A stretch of DNA of 64,000 bases, from contig JAFGVE010000022.1 of assembly GCA_016938175.1 (NCBI GenBank), positions 46,840-110,839 of the forward strand. The letters run 5' to 3'. Shown piece after piece: positions 52,018-60,866 of the stretch. Source of the DNA: Campylobacterales bacterium (GTDB lineage Bacteria; Campylobacterota; Campylobacteria; Campylobacterales; Sulfurimonadaceae). The notes beneath the pieces are model-generated. The model was not told the origin of the DNA. It saw only the letters and a list, made by a program, of their open reading frames with translations, and made no database searches. Each line of letters opens with the position of its first letter. Position 1 is the first letter of the stretch. The position numbers and the translations under genes are program-made.

Positions 52018-54396
52018 ATGAGTAAATATGATAGTATACGGCAATACAATATTATCTTAAGAGGTTCTATCATTAATATAGTAAAAGTATTTCAACAAGC
52101 AATTAATTCTCATCAAGCAGGACAACTTGATGAAGCAGAACGGCTTTATAGAAAGGTTCTGAGTAAAAAGCCAAATCATCCTGATGCAAATCATAACTTA
52201 GGTGTTATTGCTATGAGTGGCAACAAACCTGAACTCGCCTTATCGTTATTTGAAAAAGCACTACAAGCTAATCCGCAACATCCTCAATTTCAGCAATCAT
52301 TAGCTAGAGCTAAAGCGTATCTTAATGAATTGTCTCTTATTCAGCCACAAAATATAGAGAAGCAACTTGTGGAACTTTTTAATCACCAAAAATATGATCA
52401 AGCCCTACTTTTAGCCAAGCAGAGTGTAGAAAAAGATTCTAACTATGCATTTGGATGGAAAACTATTGGAACAATAGAGAGTATGATGCAAGATTATGAT
52501 AATGCCTTAGTACATTTGAAAAAAGCACTTATTCTTAATCCAAATGATATAGGTATTCTTAGTAACCTTGGTATTGTTCTAAAAAAATTAGGGAAACTTG
52601 GAGAAGCTGAAGCAAACTATCGTGAAGTGATACGTTTAAAACCTGATTATGCTGTAGCATATAACAACCTTAGTCTTGTCCTTCAAGATTTAGGTAAATT
52701 AGAAGAAGCTGAAGCATGTTGTCGTGAAGCAATACATTTAAAACCAGATTATGCAGAAGCATTTACTAATCTTGGAAATGTTCTTAACGATTTAAACAGA
52801 TTAGAAGAAGCAGAAGTATATTCTCTCAAAGCAATAGCCTTAAAACCGGACTATGCTGAGGCATATATCAATTTTGCAAATGTACTCAACAATTTAAACA
52901 GACTAGAAGAAGCAGAAGTATATTGTCGTGAAGCATTACGTTTAAAATCAGATTATGCAGAAGCATATAACAATCTTGGAGTGGTTTTAAAAAATTTAGA
53001 AAGGTTGGAAGAGGCTGACATAAACTTTCGTGAAGCGATACGTTTAAAACCAGATTATGCCGAAGCATATAATAATTTTGGAAATGTGCTAAAGGATTTA
53101 GGAAGATTAAACGAAGCAGATATGAGTTACCGAGAAGCACTACGTTTAAAACCTGATTATATGGAGGCATATAGCAATCTTTTATTTATGCTCAATTATG
53201 AGTCTTTACCGATAGAGAAGGTAGTAGAAGATGCAAGCTCATATGGTCTTAAAGTTTCAAGTATATCAGAGCCTAAATTTACATCATGGCATGATAATAA
53301 AGGAGTGGGGAAACTACGTATAGGATTTGTGTCTGGTGATTTAAAAAATCATCCTGTGGGGTATTTTCTTGAAGGTTTACTTTTTAATTTGGACAAGAGT
53401 AAATTTGACCTTATTGCATTTCCAACAGTATCTAAAGTTGATGAACTTACAAGTCGTATCAAACCGATGTTTAACGAGTGGTTACCAATTTATCAAAAAA
53501 GTGATTTTGAGGCAGCCAGAGTCATACACGAACAAAAGATTGATATACTTATTGACCTCTCAGGACACACACCTTACAATAGATTATCTGTTTTTGCTTA
53601 TAAACCTGTACAAATTCAAATTTCATGGCTTGGCTATTTTGCAACAACAGGTTTACCTGAGATGGATTATATTCTTGGAGATCCATATTCAATACCTAAG
53701 CATGAGTACCATCATTTTACTGAGAAGGTTTGGAATTTGCCAGATAGTAGATTGTGTTTTACCCCTCCTAGTGAAAGTATCGACATTTTACCACTGCCAG
53801 CACTTGAAAATACCTATGTGACCTTCGGGAACTTTAGTAATCTTACAAAAATAAATGAAGTAGTAATTGAGACTTGGTCAACAGTTTTAAAGCGTATCCC
53901 AAATTCAAAACTTTTTCTTAAATCAAAACAACTCTCTTCCCAAAACGCAATTATAGATTTAGAGAATAATTTTGCAGAATATGGTATTTCAAAAGATCGT
54001 TTAATCTTGGAGAGCAGCTCTTCACGAATCGAATACATGAAAAGCTATAATAAAATTGATATGGTATTGGATACATTTCCTTTCCCGGGTGGAACAACAT
54101 CTTCTGAATCACTCTGGATGGGTGTACCCGTATTAACACTAGCAGGTGATCGGTTAATATCTCATCAGGGAGAATCTATTGCATACAATACGGGATTGTC
54201 AGAGTGGGTTGCTAGTAATCTTATAGACTATATTGATAAAGCAGTTTATTTTGCTTCGGATATTGAGAACTTATCAATACTACGGTCAAGTTTACGAGAA
54301 AGGCTTCCACAAACTCCCTTATTTAATGCAAAGCAGTTTGCAAAAAATTTTGAAGATGCATTGTTGAATATACATAGTGAAACATTTAAACTATGA
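52018..54396 (+). CDS. TPR protein with O-GlcNAc-transferase-like domain (GT41)
   Basis: 792 residues. The N-terminal part has about 10 TPR units, six of them almost identical in a 34-residue period (LKPDYAEAYNNLGNVLKDLGRLEEAE). The C-terminal part (about residues 435-785) is of the SPINDLY/OGT type: LRIGFVSGDLKNHPVGYFLEG, DILIDLSGHTPYNRL, SWLGYFATTGLPEMDY, FGNFSNLTK and FPFPGGTTSSESLWMGVPVLTL. It should transfer a sugar from a nucleotide sugar to Ser/Thr of proteins such as flagellin. The start has no good ribosome site; an AAGAGG inside the frame near 52059 may point to a later, non-AUG start. It stands alone. Confidence 0.85.
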   Translation: MSKYDSIRQYNIILRGSIINIVKVFQQAINSHQAGQLDEAERLYRKVLSKKPNHPDANHNLGVIAMSGNKPELALSLFEKALQANPQHPQFQQSLARAKAYLNELSLIQPQNIEKQLVELFNHQKYDQALLLAKQSVEKDSNYAFGWKTIGTIESMMQDYDNALVHLKKALILNPNDIGILSNLGIVLKKLGKLGEAEANYREVIRLKPDYAVAYNNLSLVLQDLGKLEEAEACCREAIHLKPDYAEAFTNLGNVLNDLNRLEEAEVYSLKAIALKPDYAEAYINFANVLNNLNRLEEAEVYCREALRLKSDYAEAYNNLGVVLKNLERLEEADINFREAIRLKPDYAEAYNNFGNVLKDLGRLNEADMSYREALRLKPDYMEAYSNLLFMLNYESLPIEKVVEDASSYGLKVSSISEPKFTSWHDNKGVGKLRIGFVSGDLKNHPVGYFLEGLLFNLDKSKFDLIAFPTVSKVDELTSRIKPMFNEWLPIYQKSDFEAARVIHEQKIDILIDLSGHTPYNRLSVFAYKPVQIQISWLGYFATTGLPEMDYILGDPYSIPKHEYHHFTEKVWNLPDSRLCFTPPSESIDILPLPALENTYVTFGNFSNLTKINEVVIETWSTVLKRIPNSKLFLKSKQLSSQNAIIDLENNFAEYGISKDRLILESSSSRIEYMKSYNKIDMVLDTFPFPGGTTSSESLWMGVPVLTLAGDRLISHQGESIAYNTGLSEWVASNLIDYIDKAVYFASDIENLSILRSSLRERLPQTPLFNAKQFAKNFEDALLNIHSETFKL
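52600..53180 (+). repeat. tandem 102-bp repeats coding TPR units
   Basis: Six successive units with a 102-bp (34-codon) period. A similar segment, [C/T]GTTTAAAACCAGATTATG and relatives, recurs near 52633, 52735, 52837, 52939, 53041 and 53143. Likeness at the DNA level suggests recent duplication or gene conversion and possible copy-number change. Confidence 0.8.
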
Positions 54397-54446
54397 TATT
54401 CAAGGAAGCAAAGTTAGGGATTGTCTCTTTAGGCGTTAAATATTCC

Positions 54447-55697
54447 CTATACTCCTAAATAAGGTTTTAAAACTTCTGGAATTGTAATAGTGCCATCTTC
54501 TTGTTGGAAGTTTTCCATAATAGCGACAAGTGTACGTCCAACAGCTAAAGAAGATCCATTGAGTGTATGTACCATCTCATTTTTTTTGCCATCTTTAAAA
54601 CGGATTTTTGCACGTCTTGCTTGAAACTCTCTTGTGTTACTTACAGAACTTATTTCACGGTAAGTGTTTTGTCCTGGGAGCCACACTTCAATATCTGTAG
54701 TATATGCTGCACCAAAACCTAAGTCCCCCGTACAGAGATTTACTAAACGGTGTGGAAGTTCAAGTGCTGTTAATATGTCAGATGCACAAGCAACCATCTC
54801 ATCAAAAACTTTTTCACTCTCATCTGGTTTTGTAATGGCTACGAGTTCCACCTTGTGAAACTGGTGCTGACGAATCATACCGCGAGTGTCACGACCTGCT
54901 GCTCCTGCTTCTTTTCTAAAACATGAGGTGTAGGCTGTCATCTTAAGAGGTAGCTCTTCGGCAGATAAAATTTCATCTTGGTACAAGTTTGTTACAGGTA
55001 CTTCTGCAGTTGGAATTAAAAAGAGTTCTTGAGAGTCAATTTTATAAAGATCCTCTTCAAACTTTGGAAGTTGTCCCGTTCCCTCAAGTGCTGCTCTGTT
55101 AACAAGTGCAGGTACGCTAACTTCGTTAAAGCCACGACTTCGGTTAAAATCAAGCATAAAGTTGATGAGTGCACGCTCTAGCCTTGCACCCATACCAAAA
55201 CTAACTGAGAAACGTGATGTTGCAAGTTTTACACCACGCTCAAAATCTATCCAGCCATTTTGCTCTGCAAGTTCCCAGTGCTCTTTTGGTGTAAAACTAA
55301 ACTCTCTTGGAGAAAGTACTTTTTTTAGTTCGATGTTGTCATTTTCATCTGCACCGTCTGGAACAGAGTCATCTGGAATATTTGGCACTGCCATTGCGAG
55401 TTTTTCTAAAGCTTCTGTAGCCTGACGCTGTATTTCAAGAGCTTCATCGACTTTAAGGTTATTTGCCTCTATACGCTCTTTGAGTTCGTTAATGTCTTTA
55501 CCTTCACGTTTATAGACTCCAAACTCTTTACTCATTGCATTTCTTTTTGCTTGAAACTCTTCAAAGGTAGCTTTCGCTTTTTTAAGTGCTTCGTTTTTAT
55601 TTTTGAGTTCCTCTAAAAGTTCTACACTTACACCTTTACGAGTAAGTTTTGTTTTTACCTCTTCAAAATCTTTTTGGAGTAGTTTTAGGTCTATCAT
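54447..55697 (-). CDS. serS: serine-tRNA ligase
   Basis: 416 residues: the N-terminal coiled-coil arm (residues about 25-100) followed by a class II catalytic core, with motif 2 [28 protein letters not shown] and motif 3 [19 protein letters not shown]. It charges tRNA(Ser) with serine. Standard length for the bacterial enzyme (420-430). It follows metF after 19 nt on the minus strand. Confidence 0.97.
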   Translation of the reverse strand: MIDLKLLQKDFEEVKTKLTRKGVSVELLEELKNKNEALKKAKATFEEFQAKRNAMSKEFGVYKREGKDINELKERIEANNLKVDEALEIQRQATEALEKLAMAVPNIPDDSVPDGADENDNIELKKVLSPREFSFTPKEHWELAEQNGWIDFERGVKLATSRFSVSFGMGARLERALINFMLDFNRSRGFNEVSVPALVNRAALEGTGQLPKFEEDLYKIDSQELFLIPTAEVPVTNLYQDEILSAEELPLKMTAYTSCFRKEAGAAGRDTRGMIRQHQFHKVELVAITKPDESEKVFDEMVACASDILTALELPHRLVNLCTGDLGFGAAYTTDIEVWLPGQNTYREISSVSNTREFQARRAKIRFKDGKKNEMVHTLNGSSLAVGRTLVAIMENFQQEDGTITIPEVLKPYLGV

Positions 55698-55716
55698 TCT
55701 CTATTTTTCCTTGAAA

Positions 55717-56631
55717 TTATATAAGTATATCGCGAGCAAGTTCAAACTGGTTTGCTGTCATTAAATGAATTTTTGGATGTAGTGCTTTTAAATCTTCGAA
55801 AAGATTTTTACTTAGTTCAAAGCCTACTTTGTACTCTTCTTCGGCACCACCGCTGGCATTAGCTAAACGTAGAGATTCTATCCAGTTATCAGGGACATTT
55901 ATTCCTGGTACATGTGCTGAGAGAAACTGAGCAGTTCGTAGTTTGGTTATAGGAAAAATACCTAAAACAAGCTCTGCACGTTTATACTCAGGGCAGCAGT
56001 CGGCATTTGCATTTTCAATAAGCTCTAGAAGATTTTTAGCGCCTTCTATATCATAAACAGGCTGTGTAATAATGCCTTTTGCACCGTGTTTTATCTTTTT
56101 TTGCATCTTTTTTTGAAGCGTTTTTGGATTCTTAGCATAAGAGTTGACAACAGCAAAAGGAAAAATCTCTTTTGGAGCAACTGCAAATGGTTTTCCTGCG
56201 TAGTTCATTCCTGAGTTAAAAGCAGAAATAATGTCTAAAAGTAAAGAACTGTCTCCTTCAAAAACACCTTTTGCATGTGGTTGATCAGAAATGGTTGCAG
56301 GATCACCAGTAAGTGCCAAAATAGCTCGTATATCTATCTCGTTTGCTCCAAGTAGGTCAGATTGCAGGGCGATTTTATTTCTATCACGCATACTCATTGT
56401 TGCAAGTACAGGTTTATTAAATCTCTCTTGAAGCATTTTTGCCGCAAAAAGGGCATTGTATTTGAGCTTTGCGAGTGGATTATCTGTGGTAGAAAATCCA
56501 TCTACGAGTTTGTCTAAACCAAGGTTGGCTATTTTGTCGACTATTGGAGTAAATTGTGCAGAGTGTCCGGGAGTAGTTTCTAAAGTTATATAACTGCCAT
56601 TTTGCAGTTTATCTATAAGCGTCTCAAACAA
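55717..56631 (-). CDS. metF: methylenetetrahydrofolate reductase family protein
   Basis: 304 residues, TTG start with AGGA upstream. TIM-barrel flavoprotein with the family run ILALTGDPAT (FAD site) and GAKGIITQPVYD; the LETTPGH N-terminus replaces the more usual E-x-x-PP motif, as is known in the divergent MTHFR group. It should reduce 5,10-methylene-THF to 5-methyl-THF. It lies with serS on the minus strand. A minus-strand TATAAT at 56666-56661 faces the serB promoter. Confidence 0.85.
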   Translation of the reverse strand: MFETLIDKLQNGSYITLETTPGHSAQFTPIVDKIANLGLDKLVDGFSTTDNPLAKLKYNALFAAKMLQERFNKPVLATMSMRDRNKIALQSDLLGANEIDIRAILALTGDPATISDQPHAKGVFEGDSSLLLDIISAFNSGMNYAGKPFAVAPKEIFPFAVVNSYAKNPKTLQKKMQKKIKHGAKGIITQPVYDIEGAKNLLELIENANADCCPEYKRAELVLGIFPITKLRTAQFLSAHVPGINVPDNWIESLRLANASGGAEEEYKVGFELSKNLFEDLKALHPKIHLMTANQFELARDILI

Positions 56632-56648
56632 AAAAGGTCCTAATTGGA

Positions 56649-56666
56649 TATAATTGCGACATTATA
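56649..56666. promoter_or_regulatory. interleaved divergent promoter, metF / serB
   Basis: TATAAT-TGCGAC-ATTATA: a perfect TATAAT on each strand, 6 bp apart and facing each other. Transcription would start at about 56661 rightward (serB, leader about 24 nt) and about 56654 leftward (metF, leader about 23 nt), each start inside or at the other's -10 box. Confidence 0.6.
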
Positions 56667-56684
56667 ACGAAAGAGAGAAAATTT

Positions 56685-57308
56685 ATGCTAAAACTTGCTG
56701 TTTTTGATTTTGATTCAACCCTTATGGATGGTGAAACTATTGACTTTTTTGCTGAGGAATTAGGTCTAGGTGAAGAGGTTGCTCGTATTACCGAAGAGGC
56801 TATGAGTGGAAGACTAGACTTTTTTGAGTCGCTTCAAAGACGTGTAAAACTACTTGAAGGTTTAGATTTTAGTATTGTTGAGAAAATTAGCCACAATTTA
56901 CCATATATGCCTGGGGCAGTTGAGACAATAGCAGAGTTAAAAAGTCGTGGTATGACTGTAGTCTGTTTTTCTGGTGGTTTTCGCAGTGCAACTGGATATG
57001 CAAAAAACATTTTAGGTTACGATGCGGATTTTTCAAATGTACTTCATGAGAAAGATGGAAAACTCACTGGTTTAGTTGGTGGAGACATGATGTTTTCACA
57101 CTCAAAAGGTGATATGCTACAAAGACTGCAAAACATTTTAGGTGTTACAGAAGAAGAGACGCTTGTCTGTGGAGATGGTGCAAATGATTTAAGTATGTTT
57201 GCACATGCAGGAACACGTGTTGCCTTTTGTGCAAGAGAAATACTTGAAAAAGAGGCAAACATAATAATAAAAGAGAAAGACTTACGTTTGATTTTAGAAA
57301 AAATATAA
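56685..57308 (+). CDS. serB: phosphoserine phosphatase
   Basis: 207 residues. HAD-type motifs: FDFDSTLMDGE (nucleophile D8 and acid D10), FSGGF for Ser/Thr, and GDGANDLSMF for metal binding. It hydrolyses phosphoserine to serine in the last step of serine synthesis. AGAGAG precedes the start. It is divergent from metF and followed after 13 nt by the hypothetical gene. Confidence 0.94.
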   Translation: MLKLAVFDFDSTLMDGETIDFFAEELGLGEEVARITEEAMSGRLDFFESLQRRVKLLEGLDFSIVEKISHNLPYMPGAVETIAELKSRGMTVVCFSGGFRSATGYAKNILGYDADFSNVLHEKDGKLTGLVGGDMMFSHSKGDMLQRLQNILGVTEEETLVCGDGANDLSMFAHAGTRVAFCAREILEKEANIIIKEKDLRLILEKI

Positions 57309-57321
57309 TAGAGGAATAGAT

Positions 57322-57642
57322 ATGTTAGAGAGAACAGTATGGAGACAATATAATGATACAAATAACTTCAGAGAAGCTATTGCAGAGTTTTGTGTTTTAG
57401 ACACAATAGACTTAATAGAGGATGATAAAGAGTTATATGCCGCTCTTAAAGCAAAGCTTACAAAGAAGGAGTTGAAACTTTTTGCAATGGATGTTGCAAA
57501 AAGTAATAATACCCTTTTACAAGAGGAATTTGACCTTGATGAAAAGGCACTAGAACAGGCTAAATATAAGCTTTACAAAAAATTGAAACAAGACAAAACA
57601 CGCCTCTCATTTAAAGAGCACAGCAAAGATTTTGATATCTGA
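57322..57642 (+). CDS. conserved-looking small helical protein, function unknown
   Basis: 106 residues, no signal or membrane segment; charged helices throughout (KAKLTKKELKLFAMDVAKSNN and LEQAKYKLYKKLKQDKTRLSF). It follows serB by 13 nt, so it is probably part of the same message. GAGG precedes the start. No family recognised and no domain motif is visible. Confidence 0.65.
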   Translation: MLERTVWRQYNDTNNFREAIAEFCVLDTIDLIEDDKELYAALKAKLTKKELKLFAMDVAKSNNTLLQEEFDLDEKALEQAKYKLYKKLKQDKTRLSFKEHSKDFDI

Positions 57643-57716
57643 TTATAAGATTAATCTATTATTTACCTATTACATAGTAGTATATCACAGCGTTATCACA
57701 AAATAAAGGAAAGAAA

Positions 57717-58055
57717 ATGAAAAAAACGACTTCACTACTTTTAGCTGCAATGGTAGCTGGTTCGGTATTTACTACGAATGCAATGGCTGATGCTAAGAAA
57801 GGTCAAAAATACTACCTTAAAAAATTAAAAGTTTGTAAAAAAGATGGCCTTAAAAATGGTGCTGTTTTCGCAACAAAACATGACCGTGCTAGCTGGGCTT
57901 CTTTAAAAGATTCTGGAAAACTTATGGATGAGTGGAAAACTATTTGTCCTTCAGGTGCTAGTAAATTTGATAAAATGAAAGACAAAGATATTACAAACCT
58001 ATATGATTTCGTTTGGAAATATGCGTCAGACGGTGAAGTTCCATCTTGTGGTTAA
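57717..58055 (+). CDS. periplasmic cytochrome-c-like protein without heme motif
   Basis: 112 residues. Signal peptide (about residues 1-24, ending AMA before DAKKG). The mature part, AKKGQKYYLKKLKVCKKDGLKNGAVFATKHDRASW, reads like a small class I cytochrome c, but no CxxCH is present: C40 stands alone, one Cys lies in ICPSG, and C111 is the last but one residue. Thus it cannot attach heme in the standard way. AAAGGAAAG gives a strong ribosome site, and it stands alone. It may be a decayed or repurposed cytochrome fold, or an unrelated periplasmic protein. Confidence 0.7.
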   Translation: MKKTTSLLLAAMVAGSVFTTNAMADAKKGQKYYLKKLKVCKKDGLKNGAVFATKHDRASWASLKDSGKLMDEWKTICPSGASKFDKMKDKDITNLYDFVWKYASDGEVPSCG

Positions 58056-58109
58056 TTTCTAAACCCTGCTAAGCCCTTTGTGGCTTTGGCATCTCTTCTT
58101 AAAACCTAC

Positions 58110-59822
58110 TCACTTCAAAATTATTTTAAAATTTACTCTTCTTGATTTCTCTTTATCTTCTAACTCATTTTTAACTATATATTTACTATAACTTAAACCA
58201 CTCCCTTTAAGTACTCTTGTCAACCATTTTTGTACGTCACTGTTTTCTTGTTTGAACATATAACTTATAGTCGTAAAAGAACGTTCCATAGAGAGTTTTT
58301 CATTGTTTATGTAAGAGTGAGCGAAATCTGTATTACCCCATTCTGTTGAGGTGTGTCCATTGATTTCCAAACTTCTAATCAGTTCATTGTGAGCAAATAA
58401 AAACCTCATAAGTTTAGGAGAGAAGCTATTTAAAAAAAGTTTCTGTTCCTCTGTAAGTTTATAAGAGCCTTGGGCAAAGTAGAGATTTTTCTTAATGAGT
58501 CTGATTGTTAAGTCTTCATCTATAGCTATTTTTTGAGCTTTTATTTCTGGTGCAAAATATTGATAGAGTTGCTCATAAAAGTTCTCACTCTGTAGTGATA
58601 TTTGAGCCATTGTTGTATCACGGTTGAGTTTTGCTATCCACATATTTGTCTCTTGAGACTCATTGGCTGTGTAAACTCCTGCTACACCAACTTTGGAATC
58701 ATGAAGAATTTTTAAGGAGTAGAAATTATCATAATTCTCATCTCCATAATGCTCTTGGCGTAACATTGCTAAGTTACTATCAATGAGCATAGCAAGTGCA
58801 TCAGTATTGTGTATGTCTTTAACATACCCTACACCCATTAATGTACCATCTGAAAATTCAGCTATATCGTTTAAACCACTTGGATATGTAGTAAAAATCT
58901 CTTTATCAAGAAGTACATTTTTATATAGGTCAAACTTGATAAGGCGAATGTGCTCCTTTCTCATTTCATCGTACACAATCAGTGAAACGATAAAGTTGTT
59001 GTCTCGTAAACGTATAATTCTAGTTGGAAGAACGAGTTTTTCGCCCTTATAGTGTTTTAACCAAATTTTATCTCCGTTCTCACTTATGCGCATTAGGGTC
59101 ACGTTTTTGTGTTGGTCATAGGATGTTTTTGAAAGTATTAAAATAGACCCATCCTGTGCCTCTACAGCATCTATACCTTCATCATCATACTCTGTACCGT
59201 ACTTATGTTCCCATAATTTTGTACCATTTTTTGAAAAACGCGTTATGTAGATGTCATTGTTACCAAGGCCACTCTCAAAAAGCGATTCATTTTGTGATCT
59301 GCTTGTAGTTGAAGAACCTACTGCTAAAACGCCACCATCACTTAATAGAATCATATTATTCATTCTGTCATAGTTTTTCGTACCAAAGAGTGTCGTGTAT
59401 GTAGTGTTAGCATTTGCATCAAGTTTTGCAAGAAGGAGTTGTCCATCCAGTGTATAACCACCTACAAAGTAACCATTATCTGGTGTTTTAACAACAGCTA
59501 TTGCTTCATTAAATCTGTTTAACTGAGCTAGTTTTGAGAGTTCTATTTCTGCTTGTTTATTGACTTTAATGAGTTGCATTTGTGAACCGTGCTGTTTTGA
59601 GACACTTGCAAGATACTCAAAAGCATTGGTATAGGTTTTTGCTACGTTTGAGTTTTTTTTGAACTCTTTTGAAAAACCAACTGCGCTTATACTTCTGTCA
59701 TAATCTTCTGTGATGTCAAATAGGGCAGCATTAAAGGGTTTATCGATGATAACTGAGAAGTCAGACTTTTGTGCATAGAGTGCGTTAAAAATAAGAGCAA
59801 GAAGAAGTATAGTTTTTGTCAT
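58110..59822 (-). CDS. OmpA-family protein with beta-propeller-like repeats
   Basis: About 570 residues. Signal peptide (about residues 1-18, ending LYA before Q), then repeated 45-55-residue strands with patterns such as GGVLAVGSSTTSR...NDIYITRFSKNGTKLWEHKYGTEYDDEGIDAV, like a propeller, and a C-terminal OmpA-type peptidoglycan-binding region (LEINGHTST ... SRRVNFKIIL). It probably lies in the periplasm or outer membrane and binds the wall. The ATG at 59822 is preferred to a TTG at 59849. Function unknown. Confidence 0.75.
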   Translation of the reverse strand: MTKTILLLALIFNALYAQKSDFSVIIDKPFNAALFDITEDYDRSISAVGFSKEFKKNSNVAKTYTNAFEYLASVSKQHGSQMQLIKVNKQAEIELSKLAQLNRFNEAIAVVKTPDNGYFVGGYTLDGQLLLAKLDANANTTYTTLFGTKNYDRMNNMILLSDGGVLAVGSSTTSRSQNESLFESGLGNNDIYITRFSKNGTKLWEHKYGTEYDDEGIDAVEAQDGSILILSKTSYDQHKNVTLMRISENGDKIWLKHYKGEKLVLPTRIIRLRDNNFIVSLIVYDEMRKEHIRLIKFDLYKNVLLDKEIFTTYPSGLNDIAEFSDGTLMGVGYVKDIHNTDALAMLIDSNLAMLRQEHYGDENYDNFYSLKILHDSKVGVAGVYTANESQETNMWIAKLNRDTTMAQISLQSENFYEQLYQYFAPEIKAQKIAIDEDLTIRLIKKNLYFAQGSYKLTEEQKLFLNSFSPKLMRFLFAHNELIRSLEINGHTSTEWGNTDFAHSYINNEKLSMERSFTTISYMFKQENSDVQKWLTRVLKGSGLSYSKYIVKNELEDKEKSRRVNFKIILK

Positions 59823-59930
59823 GTGCGTACTTTTAGCTTTATAAAGCAATTAATATTCCCAATATTTGGAGTGCTTTCTAAGTAAAGATATGATAAAGTT
59901 TAACTTTTAAAACTATATGTATGAGTTTAT

Positions 59931-60824
59931 ATGAAATATATATTAATAGCAACATTCTTTTTTTTAAACACTTTACTCTATTATGTAACTCAAAAGAATA
60001 TTGAGCAGATTGCTGACATCACTTTTGAAGCCCATATCCATGAACTGCAGGTTCATTATGAAACTTTTCTTTCTACACAATCAATGAATGCAGATATTAT
60101 TTTTACTTCTGTGGTTGATAAAGAAGGTCTAAAAGAGAAACTAAAAAGATTAGTAAAAGCACAAACGAAGGCTCAAGAAGAGCGAGCAAGACAAAAGCTT
60201 ATTGATGAGTTATTTGATAAATATGATGTTATGAAGCAGGGTGGTGTACTACAATTTCACTTTATTTCAGAAGATAATATCTCTCTTTTAAGAATGCACA
60301 AACCTTCAAAATATGGTGACAACCTAACTGAAATTCGTAAAGATATAGCATGGGTAAATAAAACCCATAAAGTTTTTCGTGGTTTTTCCCAAGGTAGAAC
60401 CGCACATGCTTTTAGAAATGTTTATCCTGTTTTTGAAGAAAATGGAGATTATTTATGTGCTGTTGAAATATCTTATCCTAGTGAGATACTGCAAAAAAAT
60501 CTAAATATAATAAGTAAGATTCCATCACAGTTTTTAGTAGATAAAAAACTGTTTGAGTCAAAAGCATGGTCTAGAGAAGATTTGGTTTTGGAGTATGCTC
60601 CAAGTAAAGTGAGTCCAAATTATCTCTTGACACGTTCAAACTGTAGTGATGCAAAGCTTCATGGCATTAATATAGATGAGAGACTTAAGAACTTACATAA
60701 TGAAATAAATACTGGGCTTTCAGAGGGAAAAACTTTTGCTCTAATGTCTAATCTTAAAAACACAGTTGTTGTCATTACGTTTATACCAGTTCTGCAAAAT
60801 AGCACAAAAAATGTTGTCGCATGA
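59931..60824 (+). CDS. sensor part of a split Cache-PAS-HD-GYP protein
   Basis: 297 residues: an N-terminal transmembrane segment (about residues 2-18) and a periplasmic Cache-like sensor (about 25-280; LQFHFISEDNISLLRMHKPSKYGDNLTEIRKDI, GRTAHAFRNVYPVF and VEISYPSEIL are typical). It stops at TGA 60822-60824, just before where the second transmembrane segment of a sensor protein should follow. The next gene lies in the same frame, 42 nt further on. As it stands this would be a sensor without output. No clear ribosome site lies before the ATG. Confidence 0.75.
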   Translation: MKYILIATFFFLNTLLYYVTQKNIEQIADITFEAHIHELQVHYETFLSTQSMNADIIFTSVVDKEGLKEKLKRLVKAQTKAQEERARQKLIDELFDKYDVMKQGGVLQFHFISEDNISLLRMHKPSKYGDNLTEIRKDIAWVNKTHKVFRGFSQGRTAHAFRNVYPVFEENGDYLCAVEISYPSEILQKNLNIISKIPSQFLVDKKLFESKAWSREDLVLEYAPSKVSPNYLLTRSNCSDAKLHGINIDERLKNLHNEINTGLSEGKTFALMSNLKNTVVVITFIPVLQNSTKNVVA

Positions 60825-60866
60825 ATAGTCTCTTTTGAAGCTGATCAGTTTTTAAGTAAAGCAATT
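60822..60866 (+). other. in-frame TGA and readable linker joining two ORFs
   Basis: TGA at 60822-60824 is followed in the same frame by 14 sense codons (IVSFEADQFLSKAI) and then by the ATG at 60867. The linker reads as the expected end of a Cache domain leading to the second membrane helix. The break is one base change, with no frame shift. Confidence 0.75.

Noticed and set aside
52600..53180. Regular direct repeats considered as a CRISPR-like array
   Set aside because: The 102-bp period keeps an open frame and encodes TPR units; there are no short repeats with unlike spacers.
58062..58095. Possible terminator hairpin AAGCC/GGCTT after the cytochrome-like gene
   Set aside because: Only 5 bp with a weak T-run; not enough to report as a feature.
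60822..60824. TGA read as selenocysteine
   Set aside because: No selenocysteine-dependent family is involved and I see no clear insertion hairpin directly after the codon; nonsense mutation or re-initiation is simpler.
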